Shown here one piece after another: positions 27,270-36,869 of a stretch of 64,000 bases of DNA. Made by a program: the position numbers and the translations under genes. A model generated the notes under the pieces. The model saw only the letters and a program-made list of their open reading frames with translations. It did not search any database and was not told the origin of the DNA. The DNA is from an uncultured Hyphomonadaceae bacterium. GTDB taxonomy: Bacteria > Pseudomonadota > Alphaproteobacteria > Caulobacterales > Hyphomonadaceae. Position 1 is the first letter of the stretch. Each line of letters starts with the position of its first letter. The stretch is taken from NCBI GenBank assembly GCA_938084575.1, contig CALKFG010000002.1, forward strand, positions 248,001 through 312,000, written 5' to 3'.

Positions 27270-28276
27270 GACTTATCTGATCGTCCCTTCATTGCCTGTT
27301 GCTGCAACCAGGATGTCTCCCGCAGAAACTGCCGCAAGGGCCGCCCTGGTGTGCCCCCCCAGGCTTCACCCGCAGGGATATCCCTAAAAATACCTGCAGA
27401 TGCGGCCAACTTCGCGCCAGCACCAACAACCACGTGGTCCGCGATGCCAACCCGGCCGCCCATAATGGTCCCGTCGCCAACTTCCACACTGCCGGAAATG
27501 CCGCCGAAGCTTGCCATAAGGACATTTCGGCCAAGCACAACATTGTGCGCAATCTGACAGAGATTATCGATTTTGGTTCTTTCGCCGATAACCGTGTCGC
27601 TTAGCGCGCCGCGGTCGACACAGCTATTGGCACCGATCAACACATGATCCTGTAAGATGACCCGGCCCCATTGCGGCACATCCTCGGCACCATCCGGCCC
27701 ATCAGACACGCCAAATCCGGACTCCCCGATACGCCCCCCGGACAGGACCGACACATGGTTGCCGATCAAAGCATTTCGGATCGACACATTGGCGCCAATT
27801 CGGCAATGCTGGCCGATCTGAACGCCGGGACCAATAACGCTGTTCGGGCCAATCACGGTTCCGGCTCCGATTACCGCCCCTCTGCAGACCACCGCCCCGG
27901 GCGCAAGGCGCGTTGTCTCATGCAGCGCCGCCTCCGGCCCTTCACAGCTTGTCCACTCTTTGAGCCTGAACAGCGCCTGAGCGGCTTGGCCATGGGCCCA
28001 GCGCGGTCTGGCGTTGATCAAGGCGATCACGCCCTTGGGCAGTCGGCCTGCACCATCCCTGGATACGAAACAGGCCGCTGCCTGAGATGACACCAATGAA
28101 GCCTGCTTCGGAGGCCCTTCTACATAGCACAGAGCCCCGGCACCTGCGGTTTGACTGCTTGCAATACCAGCAATTTCGACTGCCGGATCACCATTCAGCT
28201 CAGACATCGTCAACTCGGCGAGCCGGCCAAGTGGCTGACTGCCAAGGGAGTCAAAGAAGCGCAGATCTACCTGCAT
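27266..28276 (-). CDS. lpxD: UDP-3-O-(3-hydroxyacyl)glucosamine N-acyltransferase
   Basis: Third step of lipid A synthesis, N-acylating the deacetylated glucosamine. The 336-residue protein has the LpxD N-terminal uridine-binding domain (DPAVEIAGIASSQTAGAGALCYVE), then a hexapeptide left-handed beta-helix (GAVICRGAV-type repeats) with the catalytic-His segment IDNLCQIAHNVVLG. ATG 28276 lies 11 bases downstream of the Skp-like gene. Confidence 0.95.
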   Translation of the reverse strand: MQVDLRFFDSLGSQPLGRLAELTMSELNGDPAVEIAGIASSQTAGAGALCYVEGPPKQASLVSSQAAACFVSRDGAGRLPKGVIALINARPRWAHGQAAQALFRLKEWTSCEGPEAALHETTRLAPGAVVCRGAVIGAGTVIGPNSVIGPGVQIGQHCRIGANVSIRNALIGNHVSVLSGGRIGESGFGVSDGPDGAEDVPQWGRVILQDHVLIGANSCVDRGALSDTVIGERTKIDNLCQIAHNVVLGRNVLMASFGGISGSVEVGDGTIMGGRVGIADHVVVGAGAKLAASAGIFRDIPAGEAWGGTPGRPLRQFLRETSWLQQQAMKGRSDKS

Positions 28277-28287
28277 ATGAAGCCGGC

Positions 28288-28893
28288 TTACTCGGCCTGG
28301 CCCTGCTGGGGCAGCGTCTGGCGCACGACGTCCACCGTCGGAGCAACCTCATTCATTTTGGCAATGATCTGGTCGGTGACGTCGAGGCTGGCAGCCGCGT
28401 AAATCACCTCTTCCCGCTCAAGCAGGAGGTCTGCGCCACTGGTCTCAAAAACAGACTGAACCACAGGCTGAAGGGCCTTGCGAAACTCAACAAACGCCGC
28501 CCGCCGTGTCAGTTCAAGTTCCTGGTTGGCGCGCTGCATGCCGGCCTGGTAGCGCTGCAAATTGTTCGCATAGAGGGCAACTTTCTGGGCCAGTGCCGGA
28601 TCGGCAGCCATGTCTGCTTCGAGCTGCTGCGGGGTTTTACCTTCGGTAATCGGGGCCACTTCCTGGAAACCGCTTTCCACGGTCAGCCTTTGGGGCTCCA
28701 ATTCAGTAGCCATTGTCGATCCTATGGTCGCAATTTTCTGCTGAATATCCTGACCTGCCGCACTTTCCGCAAGGACCCGAGCTGTATCCATGGTCACCAC
28801 CTTGGTGCCCTGGGCAAATGCGGCGGGTGACAGCGTGGCAAGAGGAGCGACCAAGAGCGCGAGCGCCGAGACAATTGATTTAAAGAGGGACAT
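28288..28893 (-). CDS. Skp/OmpH-family periplasmic chaperone
   Basis: A periplasmic holdase for outer-membrane proteins on their way to BamA. The 201-residue protein has a signal peptide (LFKSIVSALALLVAPLATLS, cleaved near AAFA), the strand KVVTMDTARVLAESAAGQDI, a long charged coiled-coil middle (ALAQKVALYANNLQRYQAGM) and the returning strand that closes the Skp body. GGAGA precedes ATG 28893. It lies 19 bases downstream of bamA, the standard order. Confidence 0.88.
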   Translation of the reverse strand: MSLFKSIVSALALLVAPLATLSPAAFAQGTKVVTMDTARVLAESAAGQDIQQKIATIGSTMATELEPQRLTVESGFQEVAPITEGKTPQQLEADMAADPALAQKVALYANNLQRYQAGMQRANQELELTRRAAFVEFRKALQPVVQSVFETSGADLLLEREEVIYAAASLDVTDQIIAKMNEVAPTVDVVRQTLPQQGQAE

Positions 28894-28912
28894 GTGAGTC
28901 TCCGTGGGTTTT

Positions 28913-31477
28913 CTAGAAACGGGTTTGAGTGCTGAACCGGAACGTCTCTGTCCGGTCATATTCTTCTTTTTTGAGGATCTGCGAGAAATCGAACTGGATC
29001 GGACCAAACGGCGAGTCCCATCCAATGGACAAGCCTGCCGTCGCACGCAAGGACAGATCATCCTCAATGCGTCGGATGGCGCTGACTGCGCCAATGCCAT
29101 TATACTGGCCGGGCCGGGTCACAAATTCGACCGGCGGGTCAATATCGTCCGCATCCAAGAGTCCGACCGATCCGGCTTCGGCAAAGAGCGTCGTCCTGAT
29201 ACCATATTCTTCGGGCAGATAATTGGGCAGCGTGATTTCCGCGGTCCCTTGATAATAGGCCTTACCGCCAAGGGAGTTCAGGCTCTTCACATCAAACACA
29301 TCGCCATTTTCATCCAGCAGGACATCGACCACCCGCGGACCCAGCCCAGCGACATCAAAGCCTCGGAAATTGGATCCGCCTCTGAAGAAGCGATTGTTGA
29401 TCCGAATGCTGCCATCATCGCCCCAAGGCTCAATATATCCGCCCGAAACCCTGACACTGGCCCGCACACCTTTGAAGATACCGCGATATGTCGCTGCACT
29501 GAGCTCAGTCCGCAAATATTGAACGTCTCCTCCCAGCCCCGCAATGTCCTGACTGATGAACATGTCGAACCCGCGCGTCGGTGCAATGGGGTCATTTCGT
29601 CGATCCCAGTTAAACGTGTAGCCGATGATAGAAGACAGGTCCGAACGTTCGCTTTCGCAGATTGTCGAGCGGAAAATGAAAGCGATGTCGCACTGGTCGA
29701 CGATCGAGGCGCCTTCAGGCAATGGATCGGTTTCGGGTGTGACCAGGATCACTGTATCGTCACTCTCGTCACCCGGCGTCGGCGGATCATTCCGGTCAAC
29801 CAGGGTTGTCTGGAGATTGCCTTCACCATCGATCACAACCTGACGGTCGCGGACATTAATCTCGTCCGACTGGAGACGATAGCGCAAACTCAGACCGGTA
29901 TTTTCGGTCAGAGGGAAGCCGAAAGAAATACCGCCACCCGTCGTTTGCGACTCAAAATCCGATACGTCGAGAAAATCTGCCCTAGATGAGAAAACATCCA
30001 CGCCGGCGGACAAATTTCGGTCTAGAAAGCGCGGTTCGCGAAACCGAAAATCCAGGAATTGTTCCCTGTTAGATGCCGAGACACGGGCCACCACAGATTG
30101 CCCTCGCCCCCGCAAATTGCGCTGTGAAACGCTGAGATCAAGCAAGAACGCATCTACCGAAGAGAACCCGGCAGCAAAGGACAGTTCCCCTGTCGGCTGC
30201 TCTTCTACAGAGATTTCGACCACGGTCCGGTCAGCTTTGCTGCCCGCCGTCTCCGTGATCTCAACTTCCTTGAAATAGCCCAGCGCCCGGACCCGATTTC
30301 GCGATCGGTCAAGCAGAACCCGGTTGAACGCATCGCCTTCGGTGACGCGCAGTTCACGGCGGATCACACGGTCCAGCGTGGCCGTATTGCCGACAATGTC
30401 GATCCGTTCGATGTAGACGCGTGGCCCTTCATCAAGCGCAAAAGTGACGTTCACCTGATTGGTCTCAGGGTCAGCTTCCAGGCGCGGCGATACGTCGACA
30501 AATGCATAACCTGCGATCCCCGCAGCGTAGGTCAGCGTATCAATCGTGTCCTCAATCAAATCGCCTCGAAACAGGTCCCCTGTCTGAAATGGGACAGCCG
30601 CTTTCAGGGCCTCGGCATTCAGCTTGTCCAAAGCCGTTTCGACCTCAATGTCACCAAAACTATACTGCTGACCTTCTTCGATCGTGTAGGTGACGTAGAA
30701 ATCCTTTCTGTCGGGCGTCAGATCCGCCACGGCAGAGATCACGCGAAAGTCGTAATAACCCCGGTTCTGATAAAACTGGCGCAATAGCTCCCGGTCATAT
30801 TCAACCCGTGAGGGGTCATAATTGTCGTTGGAGCTGAAGAAACGCCACCATCTCGATTGCTTTGTCACGATCTCGTTGCGAAGCCGATTATCCGAAAACG
30901 CGCTGTTCCCGATAATATTGATCGCCCGGATACCGGTGATCGGTCCCTCTGTGACGACAAAGATAAGATCAACCCGATTCTGCTCCAGAGGCTTATACTC
31001 CGGCTCAACAGTCGCAGAAAACCGACCGGACTTACGATACAAATCGAGAATACGCTGCACATCAGCCTGAACACGGGCGGCGGTAAAGATCCCGCGAGGG
31101 GCTGCCTGAATCTCTTCGCGCATCTTATCGTCGTCAATCGTCCGGTTTCCCTCGAACAAGACCCGATTGATAATCGGATTTTCGACAACACGGACGATCA
31201 GGTCAGACCCCGCTTTCTCGAACGATGCATCCGCAAAGAGACCCGTCGCAAACAGAGTTTTCAGTGAAAGATCAATTCGGGCGGGGTCAAACAAGTCGCC
31301 TGGCTCAACCAGCAGATATGACTGGATTGTCCGGTCTTCTATGCGCTGGTTCCCTTCCACCACGATTGACTGGATGGTTTCGCCTGAAACCTGAGCCGAT
31401 GCTGACTGGCCTTGCACCAGTGCCGGTCCAGCAATGGCGAAAACCACCATCAGCAGAGCGGTGACTAGATTACGCAT
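28913..31477 (-). CDS. bamA: Outer-membrane protein assembly factor BamA
   Basis: Essential outer-membrane insertase of the Bam complex. The 854-residue precursor has a signal peptide (MRNLVTALLMVVFAIAGPAL), five periplasmic POTRA domains (the first from IQSIVVEGNQRIEDRTIQSY), and a C-terminal 16-strand barrel with the lid-lock motif region FRGGSNFRGFDVAGLGPR and a terminal Phe. It sits between rseP (30 bases upstream) and the Skp-like gene, as in most Proteobacteria. Confidence 0.97.
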   Translation of the reverse strand: MRNLVTALLMVVFAIAGPALVQGQSASAQVSGETIQSIVVEGNQRIEDRTIQSYLLVEPGDLFDPARIDLSLKTLFATGLFADASFEKAGSDLIVRVVENPIINRVLFEGNRTIDDDKMREEIQAAPRGIFTAARVQADVQRILDLYRKSGRFSATVEPEYKPLEQNRVDLIFVVTEGPITGIRAINIIGNSAFSDNRLRNEIVTKQSRWWRFFSSNDNYDPSRVEYDRELLRQFYQNRGYYDFRVISAVADLTPDRKDFYVTYTIEEGQQYSFGDIEVETALDKLNAEALKAAVPFQTGDLFRGDLIEDTIDTLTYAAGIAGYAFVDVSPRLEADPETNQVNVTFALDEGPRVYIERIDIVGNTATLDRVIRRELRVTEGDAFNRVLLDRSRNRVRALGYFKEVEITETAGSKADRTVVEISVEEQPTGELSFAAGFSSVDAFLLDLSVSQRNLRGRGQSVVARVSASNREQFLDFRFREPRFLDRNLSAGVDVFSSRADFLDVSDFESQTTGGGISFGFPLTENTGLSLRYRLQSDEINVRDRQVVIDGEGNLQTTLVDRNDPPTPGDESDDTVILVTPETDPLPEGASIVDQCDIAFIFRSTICESERSDLSSIIGYTFNWDRRNDPIAPTRGFDMFISQDIAGLGGDVQYLRTELSAATYRGIFKGVRASVRVSGGYIEPWGDDGSIRINNRFFRGGSNFRGFDVAGLGPRVVDVLLDENGDVFDVKSLNSLGGKAYYQGTAEITLPNYLPEEYGIRTTLFAEAGSVGLLDADDIDPPVEFVTRPGQYNGIGAVSAIRRIEDDLSLRATAGLSIGWDSPFGPIQFDFSQILKKEEYDRTETFRFSTQTRF

Positions 31478-31507
31478 CCAAAAGATCCTCCGATGGTCTC
31501 ACCGCTT

Positions 31508-32686
31508 TTAGCCTACAGCCCCGCCGAACAGGCCTGTCTCAAGAATGTCGCCCCATGTAATGAAGACGAACAGCGTCATTAGCAAACCCAGCCCTGCCAT
31601 CAACGCCACCTCCTGCACTTTTTCTGGAAGCACCCGCCCGGTCACAGCCTCATAGGCATTGAATACGAGGTGCCCACCATCGAGGATGGGAAGAGGCAGG
31701 AGGTTAAAAAAGCCTATGCCGATCGATACGGCCGCAGAGATCCCGAGCATATTCCAGAAAAACGACTGCAAACCGACCCAAAAAGAGATGTCGTCCCGAC
31801 CAACCGTGCGATTGTAAAGGCGACGGCCTGTGTCTCCAATGGCGACAGGGCCGCTCAGGCTCGCCAGAGGCTCTCTACCCGTTATCAAACGCCCCATCAT
31901 GGTGACCGTGGTGTCCAGCACGAAGCCCGTCTGGGCGACCCCGCGCCCCACAGCTTCCAGGGGCCCCACGCGCGAAGTTTGCTCTGTCCCCTCGACAACA
32001 CCCAGCATGATTCCGATGGTTGAGTGCGGCATCATCTGGCCGAGACCATTGTCACGGATTGTCTGAATTGGCGTGATCGGAAGAATGAGACGGTTTCCAC
32101 CGCGTTCCAGCACGATATCAATTTCCTCGCCGGACGTCATCAAGACTGCACGTGGAACGTCCGCCGGACGCTCAATGTCGAGCCCGTTGACGGTCAGCAG
32201 GATATCGCCGACCTCCAAACCAGCTGCGATCGCCGGTTGACTGTCGACCAGACCGGCCACCTCAACCTTGCTTTTATAATCGCCGTTGAAGCCGATGATT
32301 ATGCTGAACAGCACAATAGCGAGCAGGAAATTGGCTGCCGGGCCGGCAATGGACACCACTGACCTGGCGCCAACGCCGAGCTCTCCATAGGGCCTGCCGG
32401 CTGGACCTGATTCTATCTTGCCAACATCACTGGGCAGCTGACTTTCACCGACAAATTTCACAAAACCGCCCAGTGGAATCCAGTTTATCCGCCAGCGTGT
32501 GCCATGCCGATCTGTCCGCTCCCAGATAGACCGGCCAAAGCCCACCGAAAAAGATTCGACCCCGGCGCCAAACCAGCGCCCGGCAAAATAATGGCCAAGC
32601 TCATGCACCACGACCACCAGAGCAAGCATGAAGACAAGACAAAGAATAAAAGCCGGCCCTTGGCTCAGTGCGTCCTGCATGATCAC
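31508..32686 (-). CDS. rseP: Site-2 intramembrane metalloprotease RseP
   Basis: Cleaves membrane-bound anti-sigma factors and signal-peptide remnants inside the inner membrane. The 392-residue protein has the zinc-binding H28-E-L-G-H32 in the first membrane segment, a PDZ domain (VDSQPAIAAGLEVGDILLTVNG), the NPDG-type motif as NLLPLPILDGGH and three further membrane segments. GTG 32686 overlaps the dxr stop (GTGA); ATG 32680 is two codons later and equally possible. Confidence 0.95.
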   Translation of the reverse strand: MIMQDALSQGPAFILCLVFMLALVVVVHELGHYFAGRWFGAGVESFSVGFGRSIWERTDRHGTRWRINWIPLGGFVKFVGESQLPSDVGKIESGPAGRPYGELGVGARSVVSIAGPAANFLLAIVLFSIIIGFNGDYKSKVEVAGLVDSQPAIAAGLEVGDILLTVNGLDIERPADVPRAVLMTSGEEIDIVLERGGNRLILPITPIQTIRDNGLGQMMPHSTIGIMLGVVEGTEQTSRVGPLEAVGRGVAQTGFVLDTTVTMMGRLITGREPLASLSGPVAIGDTGRRLYNRTVGRDDISFWVGLQSFFWNMLGISAAVSIGIGFFNLLPLPILDGGHLVFNAYEAVTGRVLPEKVQEVALMAGLGLLMTLFVFITWGDILETGLFGGAVG

Positions 32687-33891
32687 TGCGCTCCCTGCCG
32701 GTGCGCCGCTTCTGTCAGCAATCGATCGGTAATTCGGCCCGCTTCCGCTTCAATCGCCATAATGACCTCAATCGTATCGCAGGCATTCTGCGACATCGCT
32801 CCAGACAAGAACCGGTTAACGGCGCGCTCTACGATCCAGCTTATATCGTTAAACCTGCAATGACCCGCCAGAAATGCAGCCACAGCCCTTTCATTAGCGC
32901 AATTTAATACCACCGTTGCCCCGCCACCTTCCCTCAGGGCCGCCCGGCAGAGGCCGACAGAAGGAAACCTGTTTTCATCCAGCGCTTCAAAGTCCAGCCG
33001 TCCGAGACCGATCAGGTCGAGGCGCTTGACCGCCGCTGGCTGGCGACGGTCCGGCCAGCTCAGCGCATAGGCAATCGGGGTTCTCATATCCGGGTCGCCC
33101 ATCTGGGCGAGAACCGATCCGTCGCGATAGGCGACAAGCGAATGGATGATGGATTGGGGGTGGACGACGACATCTATACGATCTTCGGGAATGTCGAACA
33201 GATAGGCCGCCTCTATCAATTCCAGCCCCTTGTTAAACAATGTCGCGCTATCGATGGAAATTTTACGGCCCATTTCCCAACGCGGATGATTCAAAGCGGC
33301 TTCAAAGGTCACATGCTCGAGGTCCTGTTTCGGTGTTGTCCGAAAAGGCCCCCCAGACGCCGTTAAAATAAGGGTCTCAATATCCTCGTGCCTTTCCATG
33401 ACCTGAAACATCGCATTGTGTTCCGAATCCGTCGGAACAATCAGGGCTCCGGTCTCAGCAGCCCTCCGGCGCAGCATCGGACCGGCGCAGACCATGCTTT
33501 CCTTATTGGCCAAGGCGACTGAGTTACCTGCTTCAATCGCCGCCAAAGTAGACGACAAGCCGTCAATCCCAACGATTGCGGCAACCACCCGATCGACCGG
33601 CCGGGCCGCACTGGCATCAACCGCATCAGAGCCAGCCGCAACGTCTATGTCATAACCGGCGAGTGCGGCCTTCAGATCTTTATATAGTCGGTCGTCATCG
33701 ATCACAGCCCTTTTGGCGTTAAATTCAACCGCCTGACGGGCAAGTTCCGCGACGTTCCTGCCCGCGACAAGTGTATCAATTTCGTAAGCGGGCGACTCAC
33801 CCTCGGAATTGGCGTGAGCGACCACAGAAAGTGCAGACGTCCCTATCGATCCCGTCGACCCCATAATCGAGATCTTTTTTGCGGCGGTCAC
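32683..33891 (-). CDS. dxr: 1-Deoxy-D-xylulose 5-phosphate reductoisomerase
   Basis: Second step of the MEP isoprenoid pathway, using NADPH and a divalent metal. The 402-residue protein has the nucleotide-binding GSTGSIGTSALSVV, LANKESMVCAGP, the metal-binding IVPTDSEHNAMFQ and the flexible loop TASGGPFRTTP. GTG 33891 overlaps the cdsA stop codon (GTGA), a coupling repeated at the dxr/rseP junction. Confidence 0.96.
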   Translation of the reverse strand: MTAAKKISIMGSTGSIGTSALSVVAHANSEGESPAYEIDTLVAGRNVAELARQAVEFNAKRAVIDDDRLYKDLKAALAGYDIDVAAGSDAVDASAARPVDRVVAAIVGIDGLSSTLAAIEAGNSVALANKESMVCAGPMLRRRAAETGALIVPTDSEHNAMFQVMERHEDIETLILTASGGPFRTTPKQDLEHVTFEAALNHPRWEMGRKISIDSATLFNKGLELIEAAYLFDIPEDRIDVVVHPQSIIHSLVAYRDGSVLAQMGDPDMRTPIAYALSWPDRRQPAAVKRLDLIGLGRLDFEALDENRFPSVGLCRAALREGGGATVVLNCANERAVAAFLAGHCRFNDISWIVERAVNRFLSGAMSQNACDTIEVIMAIEAEAGRITDRLLTEAAHRQGAQ

Positions 33892-34697
33892 GCGGCCAAT
33901 CCAAGAAGTTCGACCAAACCCGGGAAGGCCAGGAAAAGAACGGCCGTTACAACACAAACCGCTCCCAGCCCATCGACCCGATCCATGACCCCACCATGGC
34001 CGGGTAACAGGCTGCTGGTATCCTTAACACCATTGCGGCGCTTAATGATGCTCTCCAACAGGTCACCCAATTGGGCAACAATCGAGATTCCCGCACCGAA
34101 ACTGCACCAAAGCAATAAATGACCGCCCGTCATATAGGCCCCAAAAGCGCCGCCAAGCGCGCTGAAGACCACAGCACCACAGGCGCCGCTCCATGTTTTT
34201 GACGGCGATTCCGGGGTAAGAGACGGGCCACGAAAATGACGTCCGACAAAAAAGGCTGCCGAATCCGAGCCCCAGACAATGGCCATAACAAGAAGTGCGG
34301 CAATCTGGCCATTCCAGTCGCCCCCTCGAACAATGAGCAAGGCTAAAGGCATGCCCGCAACATATAAAAAACCAAGGCCCGAATTGAGCCGCTGTTGACG
34401 AAGGGGGTGTGCAACACCGGCAATCACAGCCAACGCCAAAAGCAGGCCGAAGGACAATGTCAAACCCAAGAGCGGGACGGCCAGGCAGGGCAACAGGGCC
34501 AGGCTAACCAGCCATGTCAGCGCAGGTGATGCCGTCATCCGCACCCACTCATAAGCCATGAGGCCGGCGACCATGGCGCACCCGATAGCAAGAAATAGGC
34601 CGCCACTCGCCACCGCATATAGTGCAACGGGGATCAGCACGGCAGACGACGCCAGCCGCAAAATCAGTTCACTCGGTCCACCTGTCTGATTTGACAT
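33888..34697 (-). CDS. cdsA: Phosphatidate cytidylyltransferase
   Basis: Inner-membrane enzyme forming CDP-diacylglycerol for phospholipid synthesis. The 269-residue protein has seven or so hydrophobic segments and the family signature in SDSAAFFVGRHFRG, TPESPSKTWSG and KRRNGVKDTSSLLPGHGGVM. It lies nine bases downstream of uppS. Confidence 0.95.
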   Translation of the reverse strand: MSNQTGGPSELILRLASSAVLIPVALYAVASGGLFLAIGCAMVAGLMAYEWVRMTASPALTWLVSLALLPCLAVPLLGLTLSFGLLLALAVIAGVAHPLRQQRLNSGLGFLYVAGMPLALLIVRGGDWNGQIAALLVMAIVWGSDSAAFFVGRHFRGPSLTPESPSKTWSGACGAVVFSALGGAFGAYMTGGHLLLWCSFGAGISIVAQLGDLLESIIKRRNGVKDTSSLLPGHGGVMDRVDGLGAVCVVTAVLFLAFPGLVELLGLAA

Positions 34698-34706
34698 CCC
34701 AAAAGC

Positions 34707-35471
34707 TCACAAAGTTCCCGCGGCAAGCCCGCCGAAACGACGCTGACGCGCTTGATACGAGGTGATTGCCTCGCGCAGGTGCTTGGGACGAAACGCGGGC
34801 CAAAGCACGTCCAGGAATACCAGCTCAGCATAAGCCGCCTGCCAAATCAGGAAATTGCTGATCCGCATTTCTCCGCTGGTCCGAATAACAAGGTCAGGGT
34901 CTGGCAAACCGGCTGTATCCAGATACTCTCCAAACGTATCCTCGTTAAACGAGTCAATGTCGGCTATGCCGGCTATCGCGTCAGAGGCCAATTGGCGAGC
35001 AGCGCGCATGATTTCCTCACGTCCGCCATAATTGAAAGCAATACACAGGTGAAACCGGTCATTATCGCAGGTTTCGTTCTGCGCCTGCTCGACCAGGGCC
35101 CGTATATCATCCGGAAGCCCGGTTCGGGTTCCCAGAACGCGAATCCTGACACCGTCTGCTTTGAGCTTGTTAAGATCCTGGCTGACATACATTTTCAGCA
35201 ACCCGAATAAGGCATTTACCTCTGACACTGGGCGGCGCCAATTCTCGGTTGAGAAAGAGAAAACAGTGAGATGCGTCAAACCGATCTCTCGCGCGCCTTC
35301 GACTGTTTTACGCAGGGCCTCAACGCCACGCTCATGCCCGACGGAGCGGGGCAGATTTCGGGCGTTTGCCCAGCGCCCATTACCGTCCATTATTATGGCG
35401 ACATGTCTGGGCAGGCCGCCGGGATCTTCCCCGCCGTCCATCATTAAAGAGCTGGGCGCGGCCGAACTCAA
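34707..35471 (-). CDS. uppS: Undecaprenyl diphosphate synthase
   Basis: Elongates farnesyl diphosphate to the C55 carrier for cell-wall and O-antigen synthesis. The 254-residue cis-prenyltransferase has the diphosphate-binding [29 protein letters not shown] and the C-terminal [19 protein letters not shown] block. The proposed TTG 35471 overlaps the frr stop (TTGA); ATG 35444 is the alternative and leaves 13 residues before the conserved motif. Confidence 0.94.
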   Translation of the reverse strand: MSSAAPSSLMMDGGEDPGGLPRHVAIIMDGNGRWANARNLPRSVGHERGVEALRKTVEGAREIGLTHLTVFSFSTENWRRPVSEVNALFGLLKMYVSQDLNKLKADGVRIRVLGTRTGLPDDIRALVEQAQNETCDNDRFHLCIAFNYGGREEIMRAARQLASDAIAGIADIDSFNEDTFGEYLDTAGLPDPDLVIRTSGEMRISNFLIWQAAYAELVFLDVLWPAFRPKHLREAITSYQARQRRFGGLAAGTL

Positions 35472-36022
35472 ACCTGCATAATCTCCGCTTCTTTGGCCTT
35501 CAAAGTCTCATCAACTTTTTTGACATAAACATCCGTCAGTTTCTGAACCTCATCGACGAGACCCCGCTGCTCATCTTCGCTTATCTCGCCGTCTTTCTCC
35601 ATCTTCTTCAGGGAGTCCATGCCGTCACGGCGAATGTTGCGAACTGCGACACGGGCGGCTTCGGCATATTTTCCGGCAACCTTAGTGAGCTCGATGCGCC
35701 GCTCCTCATTCAGAGCCGGGATCGGTATCCGGAGGTTCTGTCCGTCCACCACCGGATTAAGCCCAAGGCCCGATTCACGAATGGCCTTATCTGCCGCTCC
35801 CACCAATGTCTTGTCCCAGATGTTAACCGCCAGCATCCGGGCATCCATGACAGAAACGGAACCAACCTGATTGATCGGCATTGTGGAGCCGTAGGCTTTG
35901 ACCTGAACGGTTTCGAGAAGATTGACTGAGGCTCGTCCTGTCCTCAGTCCCTGGAGCTCGGATTGCAGCGACGAAATCGCGCCATCCATACGACGCTCCA
36001 GGTCTTTTTTGTCATAGCTCAT
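35468..36022 (-). CDS. frr: Ribosome recycling factor
   Basis: Splits post-termination ribosomes together with EF-G. The 184-residue protein shows the three-helix bundle with [35 protein letters not shown] and [20 protein letters not shown]. It lies ten bases downstream of pyrH in the pyrH-frr-uppS-cdsA-dxr-rseP-bamA run. Confidence 0.97.
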   Translation of the reverse strand: MSYDKKDLERRMDGAISSLQSELQGLRTGRASVNLLETVQVKAYGSTMPINQVGSVSVMDARMLAVNIWDKTLVGAADKAIRESGLGLNPVVDGQNLRIPIPALNEERRIELTKVAGKYAEAARVAVRNIRRDGMDSLKKMEKDGEISEDEQRGLVDEVQKLTDVYVKKVDETLKAKEAEIMQV

Positions 36023-36032
36023 CAGATCTGTC

Positions 36033-36776
36033 CTATGTGTCCGAGATAACTGTGCTCGGGCCCTTACCCGTCAGCACGTCCTGCAAAGCACCCTTTTTGT
36101 GAAGTGAGAAGACCACGATGGGAATATTAGTGTCCCTCATCAGGCTGACAGCAGATGCATCCATAACCCGTAAATCACGCGCCAGGACGTCCTGATAGGT
36201 CAAGCGATCATAGCGTTGGGCGTCCGGATTATTTTTCGGATCCGCGGAGTAAACCCCATCAACCTGAGTTCCTTTGAACATCGCATGACAGTGCATTTCC
36301 GCGGCTCGAAGGGCGGCTCCGGTATCGGTGGTGAAATAAGGATTGCCCGTACCCGCCGCAAATATTACAACTCGTCCCTTCTCCATATGACGGATCGCCC
36401 GCCGACGAATAAAGGGCTCGCAGATCTCATCCATACGTATTCCGGACTGAACCCGGGTCTGGACACCAATGGTCTCGAGGGCGCTTTGCATCGCCAAAGC
36501 ATTCATAATTGTCGCCAGCATGCCCATGGAGTCCGCCTGGGACCGCTCCATGCCAGACGCCGCGCCAGACAAGCCTCTGAAAATATTACCGCCACCAATT
36601 ACCAGGCATATCTCTGCCCCGGTTGCCGCCCGCGCACCTGCAATCTCTTCCGCCAGTCGAAGGCAGGTCGTCGTGTCAATTCCATATTCCGCCGGACCCA
36701 TGAGGGCCTCACCAGAAATTTTAAGAAGGATACGCTGGTATTTGAGCCCTGTAGGCGAGGATATATCGTCTGGCAT
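36033..36776 (-). CDS. pyrH: UMP kinase
   Basis: Phosphorylates UMP to UDP for nucleotide synthesis; the bacterial hexameric type. The 247-residue protein has [48 protein letters not shown] and DGVYSADP. It is the first gene after the hairpin that separates it from tsf, so the following run probably has its own promoter in the 93-base gap. Confidence 0.97.
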   Translation of the reverse strand: MPDDISSPTGLKYQRILLKISGEALMGPAEYGIDTTTCLRLAEEIAGARAATGAEICLVIGGGNIFRGLSGAASGMERSQADSMGMLATIMNALAMQSALETIGVQTRVQSGIRMDEICEPFIRRRAIRHMEKGRVVIFAAGTGNPYFTTDTGAALRAAEMHCHAMFKGTQVDGVYSADPKNNPDAQRYDRLTYQDVLARDLRVMDASAVSLMRDTNIPIVVFSLHKKGALQDVLTGKGPSTVISDT

Positions 36777-36807
36777 GGCTCGCTCTCCGGATCATTGCTA
36801 TTGCAGA

Positions 36808-36853
36808 TAAAAGATTCCCGGCAACCTGTCATCGGCCACCGGGAATGTTTTTT
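36808..36853. terminator. Bidirectional hairpin terminator between tsf and pyrH
   Basis: ATTCCCGG (36814-36821) and CCGGGAAT (36839-36846) form a perfect 8-bp stem around a 17-base loop. The minus strand continues with CTTTTATC and the plus strand with six T residues (36848-36853). In the gene direction (minus) it would end or attenuate rpsB-tsf transcription before pyrH. Confidence 0.65.
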
Positions 36854-36869
36854 ATCAAAGGTTGGAAGA

